The notes beneath the pieces are model-generated. The model saw nothing but the letters and a program-made list of their open reading frames with translations. It was not told the origin of the DNA and made no database searches. Shown piece after piece: positions 1 to 11,815 of a stretch of DNA of 64,000 nt (position 1 is its first letter; every line of letters starts with the position of its first letter). The stretch is from contig NC_044562.1 in assembly GCF_007565055.1 (NCBI RefSeq), positions 52,834,250 to 52,898,249 of the forward strand, read 5' to 3'. Both the position numbers and the translations under genes were made by a program. Origin of the DNA: Rhinopithecus roxellana (taxonomy: Eukaryota > Chordata > Mammalia > Primates > Cercopithecidae).

Positions 1-945
1 CATGTTGTCACAAAAGTCAGGATTTCCTTTTTTAAAGGCTGAATAATACTCCATTGTATATGTTTATGCATATATGTGTGTATACATGCATCTCACAACT
101 CCTCATCCATTCAGTCATCTGTCAATGGACACTAAGGTTGTTTCTGTAACTTGGCTATTGTGAATGCTGCTGCAATGAACATAAAAGCACAGATCTCTTT
201 ATGTGGTACTGATTTCATTTCCTTTGGATATATACCCAGAAGAGGGATTGCTAGATCATATAGTAGTTTTATTTTTAATTTGAGTAACTTCTCTACTGTT
301 TTCTATAATGGCTGTACTAATTTACATTCCCACCAACAGTGTGCAAGGGTTCCCTTTTCTCCACATCTTCGCCAACACTTATCTCTTACCTTTTTCATAA
401 TGACAGTTACAATAGGTGTGAAGTGATACTTTATCATGGCTTGTAATTTGCATTTCCTTGATGATAGGTAATGCTGAGCACCTCTTCATCTACCTATTGG
501 CCATTTTGATGCCTTGTTTGGAAAGAAATTCATTTGTTCTCTTGACTATTTTTTAATCAGGCTATTTGGACTTTTGCTATCGAGTTGGTGAGATCCTTAT
601 ATATTTTAAATATTAACCCTTTCTCAGAATTATGCAAATATTATCTCTCATTCTACAGACTGTCTCTTCACTCTGTTGATTGTCTCCTTTGCTATACAGG
701 AGCTTTCTAATGTAGTCTCATTTATTTTTGCTTTTGTTGTCTGAGTTTTTGGTGTAATTTCCAAAAACTCATTGTCTAATGTCAAGTAGCTTTTCTCTTA
801 TGTTTTCCACTAGAAGTTTTATGGTTTCAGGTATTATGTTTAAGTCTTTAACCCATTTTAGTTGACTTTGATATATTTGCTAAGATAAGGGTTCAATTTC
901 ATTCTTTTGCATGCGGATAGCCAATTTTCCCAAAGGCATTAAAAA
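1..945 (-). repeat. L1 ORF2/3'-side fragment, antisense
   Basis: The plus strand reads as the reverse complement of the end of L1 ORF2. It has the familiar 'one-hump' landmarks in order: stretches recalling a mounted-sequence end, the TATACCCAGAAG block near 231, and the CCCACCAACAGTG block near 331. Divergence is high, so this is an old L1 (L1M or early L1P). It runs off the left edge. Its sequence is interrupted at about 945 by a second L1 and resumes at about 1391-1430 with the CCATTTATTGAAG block. It lies in ITGA4 intron 4 in the same orientation as the gene. The open frame at 151-426 is the antisense of L1 coding sequence and not a gene. Confidence 0.85.
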
Positions 946-949
946 AAAA

Positions 950-1390
950 ACCAACAACTTTCAGGTTCAGGGTTCATGTACAAGTTTGTTGCATAAATTG
1001 CGTGTTGCGGGGGTTTGGTGTACAGATTATTTCCCCATGCAGGTAATAAGCATAGTACCCGATGGGTAGTTTTTTGGTCCTCTCCCTCCTCCCATCCTCT
1101 ACCATCAGGTAGGCCCCAGTGTTTGTGCCTACTTTGTGTCCCTTGTGTCCATATGTACTCAATGTTTAGCTCCCACTTATAAGTGAGAACATGTGGTATT
1201 TGGTTTCTGTTTCTGTGTTACTTCGCTTAGGTTATTGACCTCCAGCCCCATCTAAGTTGCTGCAAAGGACATAATCTCATTATGCTTTATGGCTGTGTAG
1301 TATTCTACAGTGTGTATGTATCACATTTTCTTTATCCAATCTGACATTGACAGGCATTTAGGTTGATTCCATGTCTTTGCTATTGCTAAT
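950..1390 (-). repeat. L1 3' end nested inside the older L1
   Basis: This is the antisense copy of an L1 3' UTR and the last part of ORF2. It holds the pyrimidine-rich 3' UTR block near 1079 (TCCTCTCCCTCCTCCCATCC), followed by the TATAAGTGAGAACATGTGG block near 1178. It is embedded in the flanking L1, whose own sequence continues on both sides, so it is a later insertion. No clean target duplication is visible apart from a short shared CATT. Confidence 0.75.
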
Positions 1391-1430
1391 ACCATTTATT
1401 GAAGACAGTATCCTTTCTTAGATTTTGCCC

Positions 1431-2785
1431 AACTGAAAATATAGACTGAATCAAGATCTGCATGGACATAAAGGTCTCTTATTACAAAACCCCACGAATG
1501 AATGCTTTTGGAACTTACTAAGGGGGCAAAGCTTTGCTTCTTCCAAAAAACTGATATAAGTAAACTTCTATGAAAATAAGAATTGGAACCACAGCTTCCT
1601 TTTGGCTTTGCTAAGCAGAAAACTTAAATAAATTGGTAAGTCATTTATAATGACCACTTCTAGTCAGGAGTTTTCATCCCTTTTAAAAATATATATCTTA
1701 CATGATCCTGTATTTTACAATTGTAGATGTGTTAGGTTTATGGCATCTTGAGATTTTTGCAGTATGTGGCTAGGTATATCTGAGAAAAACTAAAAACTCT
1801 ACTATGAAAATGTTTTAAAGATAAACTGAAAACTATTAGGAAAAAGAAGATAGCAAACAATCAGAAACCAAGACTGAGTTTTATTGCAACTGAGACTCAA
1901 TATTCACTTTTTTATCTTTTGGGTATCCAAAGGCAAAATAGGAATATATGTAATATAAGCTGCTCTGTGATGTCACATTCCAGGGAAGAAAGACCCACAT
2001 CTTATTAGCATCAATAATTGAACTCAAATATCTGGCCAAAGTTTTGCCAACCAATACAATTTTTCTTTGGGTGCTGAGGGATTTGAGAGTGAGGGTGGTT
2101 AGAAAATTAGAAATTTGCATTCATATGTTTCTTAGCTTCCTAAAGACACGTTGTTGGATTTTAGTTTTGCTGCAGATATCATCTGACATGCTCTGTTGAC
2201 ATTCACCCCAATTCTGCTCACTTCTGTTATGTCCTAGCTCTGTACCTGCTGATGCTACCTATAGCATAGAGTTACCATGAGAAAAATGTTTCAAACTCAA
2301 GACACCAATCTCTTGCTGCTTAAAGGAAAACATGTGAATTAGAAAAAGAGATAGTGAGTGTGAACGAAGGATTTGTTTACACTGATTATTCTTCCTGATT
2401 ACTCCTGGAAGCTAAAGGTAACAGGAAACCTAAAGTCTTTCTTATTAATCAGACTTCCAATATAATTTCACAATTTAAATGTCCTTTATTTGCTGGGTAC
2501 TAGTCTCACTCACACCAAATTGAAAGTAAATTTAATGCAAAAGTGGGTAGTTACCAGCTAGATTTCAGAGTTATTCAAATTGTAGAATTTTTATAGCAAA
2601 GTACATTTATGGAAAAATAATGCTATTGCAATTAGCTAAAGAAAGAAACTGAGTAGTTAAAAAGAACATAATTACTCAGAAGATCTCCCTCTCTTCTGAA
2701 CATCTAAACTTGAACATACATTTAAAACACTAAGAGATGTTCACTTACTTATCTTTATCTAATTAGTATCAAAATAATGCCTTAC
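1431..2785. other. ITGA4 intron 4 (3'-truncated by the window edge)
   Basis: This is AT-rich unique sequence with no recognisable exon. I looked on the minus strand for the next ITGA4 exon (continuing DYVKKFG...) and did not find it, so exon 5 lies to the left of the window. The minus-strand frame at 1881-2120 has no recognisable family and looks like chance. Confidence 0.7.
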
Positions 2786-2915
2786 CTTGATAACACGGAG
2801 CTATTCTTTTACTCAGTTCTGTTCGTAAATCAGGGGGCATTCCATAGCAACCACCAGTGGGGAGCTTATTTTCATTCTTTATGTAAAATATATTTTTCCA
2901 TCTATGCCCACAAGT
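2786..2915 (-). CDS. ITGA4: ITGA4 exon 4 (integrin alpha-4, residues 143-185)
   Basis: This 130-nt exon encodes Thr143 to Gln185 plus the first base of Asp186. It reads TCGHRWKNIFYIKN, then NKLPTGGCYGMPPDLRTEL, and ends in APCYQ. The minus-strand acceptor is ...TTATTCAG and the donor is CAAG/GTAAGG. The segment belongs to the N-terminal seven-bladed beta-propeller of the alpha subunit, which pairs with beta-1 or beta-7 and binds VCAM-1, fibronectin CS-1 and MAdCAM-1 at the surface of leukocytes. Cys144, Cys165 and Cys183 are present and match cysteines paired in the human protein. Residue 168 is Met, where I remember Val in human. The exon begins in phase 0 after exon 3, across an intron of only 92 nt. 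Confidence 0.96.
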
Positions 2916-3007
2916 CTGAATAAAATAAAAGTAGACCAAATGATGTGAAAGCTCTACCCAGGATAGCTGATTTCACGATGGATCAGTGGACCAGTTACAA
3001 TACCTAC
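2916..3007 (-). other. ITGA4 intron 3, only 92 nt
   Basis: This near-minimal intron has donor GTAGGTATTG and an acceptor preceded by a T-rich tract ending TTATTCAG. An 11-nt word, GATCCATCGTG on the minus strand, occurs both as the last bases of exon 3 (3018-3008) and again inside the intron (2984-2974). In the intron copy it is followed by AAATC, so it does not create a second donor. Confidence 0.9.
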
Positions 3008-3114
3008 CACGATGGATCCATTTTCTCCTGGCTGTCTGGAAAGTGTGACCCCCAACCACTGATTGTCTCTCTCTTCCAAACAAGTCTTTCCACAAGGTTC
3101 TCCATTAGGGCTAC
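3008..3114 (-). CDS. ITGA4: ITGA4 exon 3 (integrin alpha-4, residues 107-142)
   Basis: This 107-nt exon completes Gly107 and encodes Ser108 to Val142: SPNGEPCGKTCLEERDNQWL, then GVTLSRQPGENGSIV. It lies in the second FG-GAP-type blade of the beta-propeller. Cys114 and Cys118 are visible. Asn138-Gly-Ser is an N-glycosylation sequon. The acceptor is CTATAG/GT and the donor is GTG/GTAGGT. It joins exon 2 (ends CTG G) with GT AGC, and exon 4 in phase 0, so the frame is preserved on both sides. I see no disruption. The acceptor has an A/T-rich rather than a strongly pyrimidine tract. Confidence 0.96.
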
Positions 3115-4260
3115 CTATAGCATTTGAAAATAATTTTATCATCAGTTGTATTGAAAACACTCTACAAAAGCAGAGAAAACTGTGCAATCATCCCCAGTAT
3201 TTTTCCATTAACTACTTCTCTATCTTATATTCAGGGCACAATGTGAGGATAAATGTGAATTACTCTGTGCCAACGTAATTATTCTCTAATACAAGGTGAC
3301 TTTTGTTGTAGAAATGACCTCTGACTGGTAGCACCATGAAGAGATAGACTCGATCATATAAGAGATAGCTAACAGGACTAGGAGTGGGAAAGCCACTTAA
3401 AGCTAATACCAGGTTGTGCAACTACAACTGCTGTGTCTAACGTTGGGAAAAGATTTAGCCATTTATCTAACAATGTAAGCAATATTATCAGAGCACTGTA
3501 AAAAATGTTTCTTCTACAGAGATATTAAGAACAGAAAGACTATAAAACATTCTCAGCAATTAAGGTACAATTAATTTATTGGAGCTGGAAGGTGATGATT
3601 AAGCATGCAGAAAGTGGAACACAGAATTAGCATGGCAATAAAGCCTTGCGTTTATAAGAAACTGCCCTATGTTTACATTTATTGGAATATGACTCATGTT
3701 TTCAACAGAGATAAAGTGATTTGGAAAACCAGATTATCTCAGTAGTAAATAAAAAACTTCAATAGACACTTTGGCAAATGCATGAACAGCCAAACATAAA
3801 TAAAATACTCATGTACTAGATAGTGCTTCTATACTACCTAAGAAGTGGTCTTCACAGTGATCATTTTTTTGTTAGCAAAAATTCTTTATGTTATAGCTGG
3901 GTTCCTATTAAAATCCTATGTTAAGTAATTTCAAATAAGTTACTTTGGGGGAGAGTAAGATGCAGTGTCCTAAGATTCTTTTTGCTGTCTCTATTTTCAC
4001 CCTCTTCAGTTGGCATATGAAAATTTTATTGCATCTGTTCTTAATTCTGGCAGTTAAATACATTAGCATCAATTTGATTGGATAAGGCTGTGGAACTTGG
4101 GTTTGTTAATTTTGAACACTGGTCACTAGGTACCAAGTTTTCATGAATTTATGGTGACCATTCTCTCTATATCATTGGCACTTTGTCTCCTCCTATAATG
4201 TTGACCCCTAAATGTAGGTTCCTGGGCAAACTCAGAACCCTTACAGAGATAGACTAATAT

Positions 4261-4398
4261 TTTTACTTATTTTTTTGGTACCAATGGGGGTCTCACTATG
4301 TTACCCATGCTGGTCTTGAACTCTTGCCTCAAGTGATCCTCTTGCTTTGACCTCCCAAAGTGCTGGGATTACCAGCATAAGCCACCATGCCTGGTAAG
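4261..4398 (-). repeat. Old Alu half-element (FLAM/AluJ-like), antisense
   Basis: The plus strand shows the Alu reverse complement GTCTCACTATGTTACC... followed by CTCCCAAAGTGCTGGGATTA and GCCACCATGCCTGG. Only one monomer is present and it has many changes, so it is an early Alu. Confidence 0.85.
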
Positions 4399-4618
4399 GC
4401 TAATATGTGAGAAGTGAAATTATTTGCACTAAGTCTTCTGGGTAGGAGAGATTTTGTTTAAGGAGTGTGGGAAGATGTTTGTTTATACTTTTGTTTTCCA
4501 AAATGTCATTGAGGAAAAACAAAACCTTTAATCACAACTGAAGTGAAGAAAATGTTTGAGCTCCTCCTCCAGAGATTCTGCTTCAGCAGGTCCAAGTGAG
4601 GCCCTGATTACCCTAGGT

Positions 4619-4950
4619 CAGCGGTTCCCAATCTTTTTGGCACCGAGGACTGGTTTCATGGAAGACAATTTTTCCATGAGCAGTGGTGAGGGTTGGAATG
4701 AAACTGTTCCACCTCAGATCATCTGGCATTAGATTCTCCCAAGGAAAGCACAACCTAGATCCCATGCCTGCGCAGTTCACAACAGGGTCTGCACTCCTGC
4801 CAGAATCTAATGCCACCACTGATCATCTGACAGAGGCAAAGCTCAGGCAGCAATGCTCACTGGTCCACCACTCACTTCCTGCTATGCAGCCCAGTTCCTA
4901 CCAGGCCACGGGCCAGTACCCATCCACAGCCCAGGGATTGGAGATCCCTG
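4619..4950 (-). mobile_element. MER1-type hAT-Charlie DNA transposon remnant
   Basis: This non-autonomous hAT element has terminal inverted repeats (CAGCGGTTCCCAATC at the left, GATTGGAGATCCCTG at the right). The body contains the diagnostic CATTAGATTCTC... TGCGCAGTTCACA core. It is flanked by an 8-bp target duplication, CCCTAGGT (4611-4618) and CCCTAAGT (4951-4958), with one mismatch, as expected for hAT transposition. It encodes no transposase. The open frames at 4613-4819 and 4683-5027 lie within the element and are not genes. Confidence 0.88.
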
Positions 4951-7194
4951 CCCTAAGTGGTTCTCATGGTCAGGAACACTGTTACTGTGAAATGCAGAGA
5001 ATGTTTTTCTGGACAGCATACACATAGAATAATGACAACTCCCACTAACTGGTAATGGCTTCCTGGAGAACTAGACTGAAGGGAGGAGGACTAAGACTAG
5101 GTCTGGACAAAGAATGCTAGGGCTGAATGGCAATGGTTGCTATTAGATTTGGAAAGGAGCCTTGCTGTGGTTCAAACCTTGATAAAGAATGGTCCAGGTG
5201 GACACATAAAGTCTCCGTGTTAAATTGAGAAAGCAAGGGATGAAGACAGAAATGACAGGAAAAGAGAAGGAGAAAACAGGGAAGATGGTAGGAGGGAAAA
5301 AAAATTGTGTGTGGGAGATAAGTAAGGTCTAAAACAGGAAGTTGTTATTGTGGCTACCTGATGCCAAACCAACAGAATTTAAAGTAAAACAGAATGACAA
5401 ATAAGGCATTTTCATTTTCATTATAATACAATTTTCAGTTTTCATTAAAATAGATTTTTTACTGTCAAAAATAGATAATAAATGGTAGATTCAGTCTACA
5501 CGAAGTTCCTGTTATTTACTACAACCCACGTTAATAAATACCCTCTGAAAATACTAAAGTTTTTGTGAAGTTATAGTCAACACTCAGTTAAGACAATTGA
5601 GCAAGAGGAAAATCAAGGACAGGAGAGGATGGGGCTCACAAAAAACATGGCATGTTTAATAGACACTTTCATTACGATTACATCCAATATTTAGAAACAA
5701 ATCTATTATTCTAGACAAAGCCACCCAGAAGATTAAAAACAGACAATAGTTTCGCACCACAAAATACCATTGAAATAGCTTGATGGAAATGGCCAAAAAA
5801 TTATGTGCAAAAATAGTGTATTGTTATCTGTTTCTTAGCTGAACTGTTTTGTAAATTTCTAAGTGAAGACTAGACAAACTCTTGCATTATGAACTGTTAT
5901 CTGTTTAATATTCTGCATTGCCTCCTCCTCGTTTTAGTTTTAGCTCCATCAGGTGGCATCACAATGTCATCACTGCCCAGGCTCACACTGAGGTTTACAC
6001 ACATCACAAACTACTCACTTTCCCACTTACTAACATCACTTCCCTGAAACTTCTTTCTCTCCATGTGAGTGCCTCTCAGCTCTCTGGGAAAACAGCCACT
6101 AAATCATTAGGCTATTTTAAGATGTGTCCCATGTAGTCTCACCAAAGTCCTGGGACTTTATTTCCACTGTGGCTCATGCCCTTCCCTTCTCTTTACTGTA
6201 GATTAAAAATAATGATTCTTAGAAACAGGAGAACAAATAGTCCTCCAGAAGCCACAAGAAAGAGATGTTTACCTAAGAACAAATGTGGGAAGAGCTTTCC
6301 CAGGAAGCCAGTGATGTGGTTCATTCACCCGTGAGCAGAAGAGTTTTCAAATAGAAAAACATATGGCAGGTTTGTAAGTGGGAAGTTGGTGGGGTGGGGG
6401 TCAAAATGCCACTAGATGTAATTTCGTATCTGTTACAATGTGGTTCCAAATAATAATTGCCTTCTAATATATAGATAAAATTTCTGATTCATTAGTTTTC
6501 AAATATCTCTTATACAGTTGTTAGTTAATCCACTCTTAGATACTGACAGATGACTCTCAACATCAGTACTCAAGGGTTCTCAGACACACAGGATACGATC
6601 ACTCAGAGGAAATTATGGTAAAATTGATTAATATCCTGTAGGAAGAAGTATTTTCATTTTTGTTAGGGTTAACGACATTTATTGATTTACAATGTTTCTG
6701 GCCTACTTCCAAGGCTTAGTAAATAGTGACCTCATTCGTCTTGCCCAGGACTGTATCTTTGTCATAATCCCACCCCCGACAAACAGCCCAGAAATGGGTG
6801 CTGAAATGGAAAGGTCAGTAAATGAAAAACAATTCAAAGCTTCTATTATGGTTTGATTAGGCATCTTCTATTTGTTTGATATATATCTTAATTCAAAACA
6901 TGTGTAAAAAGAATGAATGCACAGCCAGAAAGAAAGTTCATGAAAATAGTCATAAAACAATGATTCTTTCACAGAAGAAAAACCAACCTTAATAAGTGAG
7001 CAAATACATATACTACATTTGGATATGTTTCCCCTTTTCACTTATTAACACTGCTTTTACCATAGAGGCAGCCCCCAACAGCAATGATAATACTGAGGTA
7101 ACTTTCAAGTACTGGTTACAGGCTAGAATCTGCTCAGAAAACATCCTGTAATTCCCCCTAGTGTTCTGGGTTTTTTCTTAATTTCTGGGACTTT

Positions 7195-7362
7195 TTCTCT
7201 TTTTATTTCTTAGAGAGTGAGGATCTCACTCTGTCACCTAGGTTACAGTGCAGTGGCATGATCATAGCTCACTACAGCCTCAAACTCCGGGGCTCTTGTA
7301 ATCCTCCCACTTCAGCCTCCTGTGCAGCTGAGGATATAGGTGCCCGCCACCATGCCCAGCTT
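7195..7362 (-). repeat. Alu-derived monomer, antisense
   Basis: The reverse complement of Alu is recognisable (GGATCTCACTCTGTCACC, CAGTGGCATGATCATAGCTC, CAGCCTCCTG...GCCCGCCACCATGCCCAGC). It is a single old monomer in ITGA4 intron 2. Confidence 0.85.
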
Positions 7363-7499
7363 CTCTTTTCTTTTGTTGTGCCCGCAGAATCTTAGCAGAA
7401 GAGGTAAGACCTTCACATGATCAGCTTGTGATCATGGCCTTCTCCAAAGCTTTTCTCCCTTAACCTGTGTGATCCTGAGTCCACTCCTTTCCCACTCAG

Positions 7500-7680
7500 T
7501 ACTCAGCCTTGGCTGGACATTAGAATCAATGGAAGGGAGTTTGAAACCAGTACCTCCACCTGGGCCCCACTCTTAGAGGCTCAGACTTGACGTCTCTGGG
7601 CTAAGAACCAGACATAAGAATTTTTTCGAAGCCCCCCAGGTAGTTGTAGCATATGAATGGGCTTGTGAACAATTGCTCTA
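7500..7680 (+). repeat. MER5A-like hAT remnant
   Basis: Matches to the MER5 pattern include CTTGGCTGGACATTAGAATCA, CCTGGGCCCCACTCTTAGA, and a degenerate ...CCCCCAGGTAGTTGTAGCATATG at the other end, which forms the inverted partner of the first block. Confidence 0.7.
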
Positions 7681-7689
7681 CAACGTAGC

Positions 7690-7890
7690 TCAGGGGTTCC
7701 CATATTTTGTCTTCCCTGGGTCATACTGGAAGAAGAATTGTTTTTGGCCATACACAAGGTACACTAACACTAATGATAACTGATGAGCTAAAAAAAAATT
7801 ATGAGAAAAATCTCATATTTTAAGGAAGTTTGTGGATTTGTATTGGGCCACATTCAAAGCCATCCTGGACGACATGGACATTGATGTATT
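7690..7890. repeat. Probable hAT DNA-transposon remnant
   Basis: The segment starts with CAGGGGTTCCC and ends with a GGGCCACATTCAAAGCCATCC block of the kind seen in old hAT non-autonomous elements. I cannot name the family. Confidence 0.35.
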
Positions 7891-9054
7891 AACAGATGGT
7901 TATGCCTTTTCTTGTATTATATTATTTAAAAACCTACTGTTTTAAAAATAAAAGTAATATCTTTTGTTCCCCCTTGTGTTTAGTTACCTATTGAAATAGC
8001 AAATGTTAAGGAAATTGTCTTTGGGTAGAAATACAATATTTCTAATTTGGTCAAAAAGGACGATTATTAGAACTGCCATGAAAGCTAATTCTCATCAATT
8101 TCTCTGACAGAACACCATAAATAACCTCAGATTATCTTTATATTTTATCCAAATGTCATGCTGAAGTGATTTATAATCTGGTTTTCAATTCAGTTCATAC
8201 ATTACTCATCTAAACTCTTAGTAAATCAAATCAGCTCCATAATTGAAAAAGTACTTTACATGGTTTAACATAAAAGAGGTGAGCAGAAATTAACATGTGA
8301 TAATTTTCCCTGCTTTTAAACAACTAGAATGACTAATTCTTTGCACAGTTGAATGGATTTTTCCACTAGATATTTAAAAAACAAAGCCACATTAAAAACC
8401 ATCTCCTTTTAAGCCTATCTTTCTCTTTCCTATTTTGTTTTTTAACTTGGGAAAGCAAATGTAAAAATGCATGCTTACTACTTCAGTTTCTTTCTTCCTA
8501 CTGATGTGTATCAGCATATATAAATGTGTGTAGAAATGCAAATAAACAGCAATTTTCATCAAAGAAAAAGTTAGGTACATTCTTTACTCCTCCCCCTTTG
8601 TTATTCATATCACCAGTTTTAGTGTCATTGCTCCAAGTGTGACAGGGACTACAGGAGATTAGATATTTGACCTTTTATGTCACCTCCATAAGGGCAGATT
8701 GACTTTTGTTGACAGCAGCATTCTCACAGCTCAAGATAGTACCTTACATGCAGTAGGCAGGAACTTAATATGTATGAGGGAGGGAATTTTGAACTACATT
8801 ATATCACCACAAAAAAACCCTTTAACTAGAATATACTACTGCATAATTATCACCAGACTTTCAGGGATCTAAGCTTTGGAGAGGTCTTTTCTCTTTACTA
8901 TGATTGTTCCCTACTTCTCCTTCCAAAATATTATTTTCTTCAATTTTAAGACAGTAACAGATGGTCTGAAAGGAAACAGTCTCTGAGTTTGAAGATCTTT
9001 ACAAAGGATAATTTGTGAGTGGGATAACTTAAGACAGAATCAGCTGGGGTCCAC

Positions 9055-9165
9055 AGAAGATGCCTATCTCAGAGGGTTTCTGCAAAGACTGTGGAGTAAA
9101 TGAGATATGTGTGACGTGTTTGGATGACAGCCTGGCAGAGAAAACATGCAAATGTTAGTTGCTAT
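9055..9165 (+). repeat. MIR fragment
   Basis: The stretch CTCAGAGGGTTTCTGCAAAG...GTAAATGAGAT... recalls the 3' half of MIR. It is degenerate. Confidence 0.45.
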
Positions 9166-9259
9166 TGACATCATTATATTAAAGATTAATGTCAGCATAT
9201 TAAGCTGCACATGCATTGCAGCATACAACCTGGCTCGTAAAATATATGTGGCATATCAT

Positions 9260-9440
9260 TATTGGGGAACTGGAATCATACACATTAACTCATTTTACAC
9301 CCACAGTAGTAGCAGAGGATGACTGTATTATTAATTCTATTCTACAGAAGAGAAAATTCAGTCTTAAGGAATCAAATAACTTGCCCAAATCCATAAGTGG
9401 AAAGATTAGAATAAAAAATATCTTTGATCTCTAAGTTATT
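9260..9440 (-). repeat. MIR fragment, antisense
   Basis: ATTAACTCATTTTACACCC, then CTACAGAAGAGAAAATTCAG, then AACTTGCCCAAATCCATAAG follow the order of an antisense MIR. Confidence 0.6.
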
Positions 9441-10284
9441 TCACCCTATAGCATAGAACAATAGAACCCTAGAAATATTTCAGACATATGAATTAACTGA
9501 AATCTATTCCACTTTCTGAAGCTTTTAGCTGAAAATATATAAAATATAGCAAATCTGCCTACAGACTGTACAATCAACTTTCACTTGTTCAAGAAAAAGG
9601 TCACTTACTTGTTCCCTATCTTGCCCTGCTTTTTTCCTCCCTTTAGAATGGTTCTCAGTATTTTGGCTTTCCACTAAAGAAAGAAGGACCAGGGAAAAGG
9701 TCAGACTCTAAGGTCTTCTTTCTATACAACTTTTGACAGTGGAAGTGAAATACTTTGTGGCTGGGAAAGCCTGGGACTTTCAAATGCAAGTAAATGTCTG
9801 CTTTATCTACCTGCGTCACTGTACTGTGACTTCCCCACCAATTCAGACATTTGACTGGGGCTCTCAGTCTGACTTTCTGGCTACTAAGACAGCATACATA
9901 CTTACCTGATCTTTCAAAACTCATGATGTGATGTGAAGTTTCAGAAAAGGAGTAAAAGCCCTTACCTTCCACCAACTGCCTTTTTTTTAAAGCTGAAGCT
10001 CTATTCCATTGTAAGACAAATCCTATACATTTCAAACTGTTCCACTCTAAAGTTTTCCTTAAATAAAAAATCCTGAAACATGAATGACCCTTGTTCCAAT
10101 TCCATGTTTTATAAAGAGTCATTCATTCAAGATAATTTCTATAAAAGCAGTAAAGTATATAATCCCTTCACTCACATAAATTCAGATTAGGAAAAATATG
10201 GGATTAAAAGTGAGAAAATCAATTCAAATATGACAACATGACAAAATTTACCATTGCAGGGCTATGAGGATGACAGAAAATTTA

Positions 10285-10345
10285 TGCTTGTGTATGCAAG
10301 AATGCCTGGCACCTAGTAGGTGGTCAATAAATAAACGATAAATGC
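10285..10345 (+). repeat. MIR 3' end
   Basis: GCCTGGCACCTAGTAGGTGG followed by TCAATAAATAAACG is the typical MIR 3' tail. Confidence 0.65.
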
Positions 10346-10388
10346 CTCTGCTCCTCAGGGTACGTACATTATGGTGCTTTAAACTGAG

Positions 10389-10403
10389 CCAGCAGAGGGC
10401 GCT
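10389..10403 (+). promoter_or_regulatory. Candidate CTCF-binding site in ITGA4 intron 2
   Basis: CCAGCAGAGGGCGCT matches the CTCF core (CCASYAGRKGGCRS type) at essentially every informative position. It lies next to a MIR tail in otherwise AT-rich intron sequence, so it stands out in composition. Binding cannot be shown from sequence. Confidence 0.55.
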
Positions 10404-11234
10404 CACAGTGCTGCAAGAATTGATCAGCAGTCTTCAGCTTTTTAATTCAAATGGCCCCTTAGTTTTCCCTTTTAAGTCCTAATACTTACTAAATCCATTA
10501 ATACTAATCCATATAGTATTAGACTATATTAAACTATGTACTCTTTTCACACATCTAGTTACACCTGGTGGCAATGTTTCTAAAAGATAATGATGTTCAT
10601 GAATTCTACCATAATAAAAATAATTTTGGGTAATGAAAAGTAAAATATCCAAGTTTTAGAGGTGATAAAGGACATAAAAGTATTAAACTTCTAGAACTCT
10701 TTTCCTCCAGCTAGCCTAGTGGCAAATAAGAGTCAAAAGAGCAAAACATCAAAGTTAGAAACCAAAGTTAGTTTTTTTTTTAATGTGTTTAAATGTCATA
10801 TTTTCATATTATCTAAACAAAACCTGACAATAGCCAATAATCATGCTCAATTTATGTGAGAAACAGTTTATATAATTGTAGGCCTGAAAAAGCCAGTTAT
10901 TTCAGCTCTCTCTCTCTCTTTTTTTTTTATCTTATTCTATTTAGAAAGAGTTCAAGAGGTAAATGTCCCCACAGAGTAGTGCCAAGCTTTATGGTTGTAA
11001 TTTTATAAATCTGGGCTGATCCTGAGTCATCATGAGGCCTCAGAACTCTATACAACTAGGTCACTTGTGGGTTTGATTTTAGGTTTGGGGTCTCTGCCAG
11101 GGACCTTGTTCTCAAACTTCTTCAAAATCCCACAGAAAATGTACACAAGTCTTTTTAATAACTGAAGTCAAAAATGTGCCCCAGCTGATATATCTTGTAA
11201 ACATAATTTAAACAGGGAAAGTTACTCTCTAATT

Positions 11235-11450
11235 ACTAATACTTATTGCATGCTTACTACATACCAGTTTTAATACATGCAAAGACATGTATTAACTCAC
11301 TTTTCATAACATCCCTATGAAGCAGATTATCAGCCCAATTTTATGGATGAGGAAGCCAAAACAAGGGATGACTAAGCACTTGCCCAAGGTCACACCACTT
11401 GTAAATGGGGAAGGGAAAGGATTAAAACTCACACTATCAACCACCATCCG
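11235..11450 (-). repeat. MIR, antisense
   Basis: It shows ATGTATTAACTCACTTTTCA, CCTATGAAGCAGATTATCA, TTTTATGGATGAGGAAGCC and TTGCCCAAGGTCACACCACT in the order of a reversed MIR. Confidence 0.8.
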
Positions 11451-11791
11451 ATGCTAACAGACAATTAATTGTTAGTACTTTTCCATTATTTTCAAATATG
11501 GACATTTTGAATAATCCTATACTATTCTGAAACAACCTATTAAAAGAACATATTTCAACCTCTAACATTAGAAAACAAGAAAAGAAAATTCTGAACCTCC
11601 ATGGTTTTCAATTAATCTCTTGGATTTAAAAATTCATTTGAAAAAACACACTAATGTGTGGATGCCACTTTGTATATCTTTGAAACAAGAAAATACAAAA
11701 ATGTAAGCAGAAAATACTCCAGGGAAATCTGCTTGGTGGTCAGTATTAAAGTTCTATGTTTGCTTTTGGAATTCACAGGGTAGGATGGCTG

Positions 11792-11815
11792 AAAAAAAAA
11801 AAAAAAAAAAAAAAA
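11792..11815. repeat. Poly(A) tract, 24 nt
   Basis: This is an uninterrupted run of 24 A. No Alu or L1 body is visible upstream of it, so it is either an isolated A-run or the tail of an unrecognised insert. Confidence 0.9.

Noticed and set aside
151..426. 91-codon frame starting MAIVNAAAMNIK
   Set aside because: It is the reverse complement of L1 ORF2 C-terminal sequence. The same start recurs at 24895-25104 and elsewhere for the same reason.
1881..2120. Possible ITGA4 exon 5
   Set aside because: The translation does not resemble the expected continuation after CYQ, and the frame lacks matching splice borders.
4613..5027. Two overlapping frames with terminal symmetry
   Set aside because: They lie in a MER1-type non-autonomous hAT element that never encoded a transposase.
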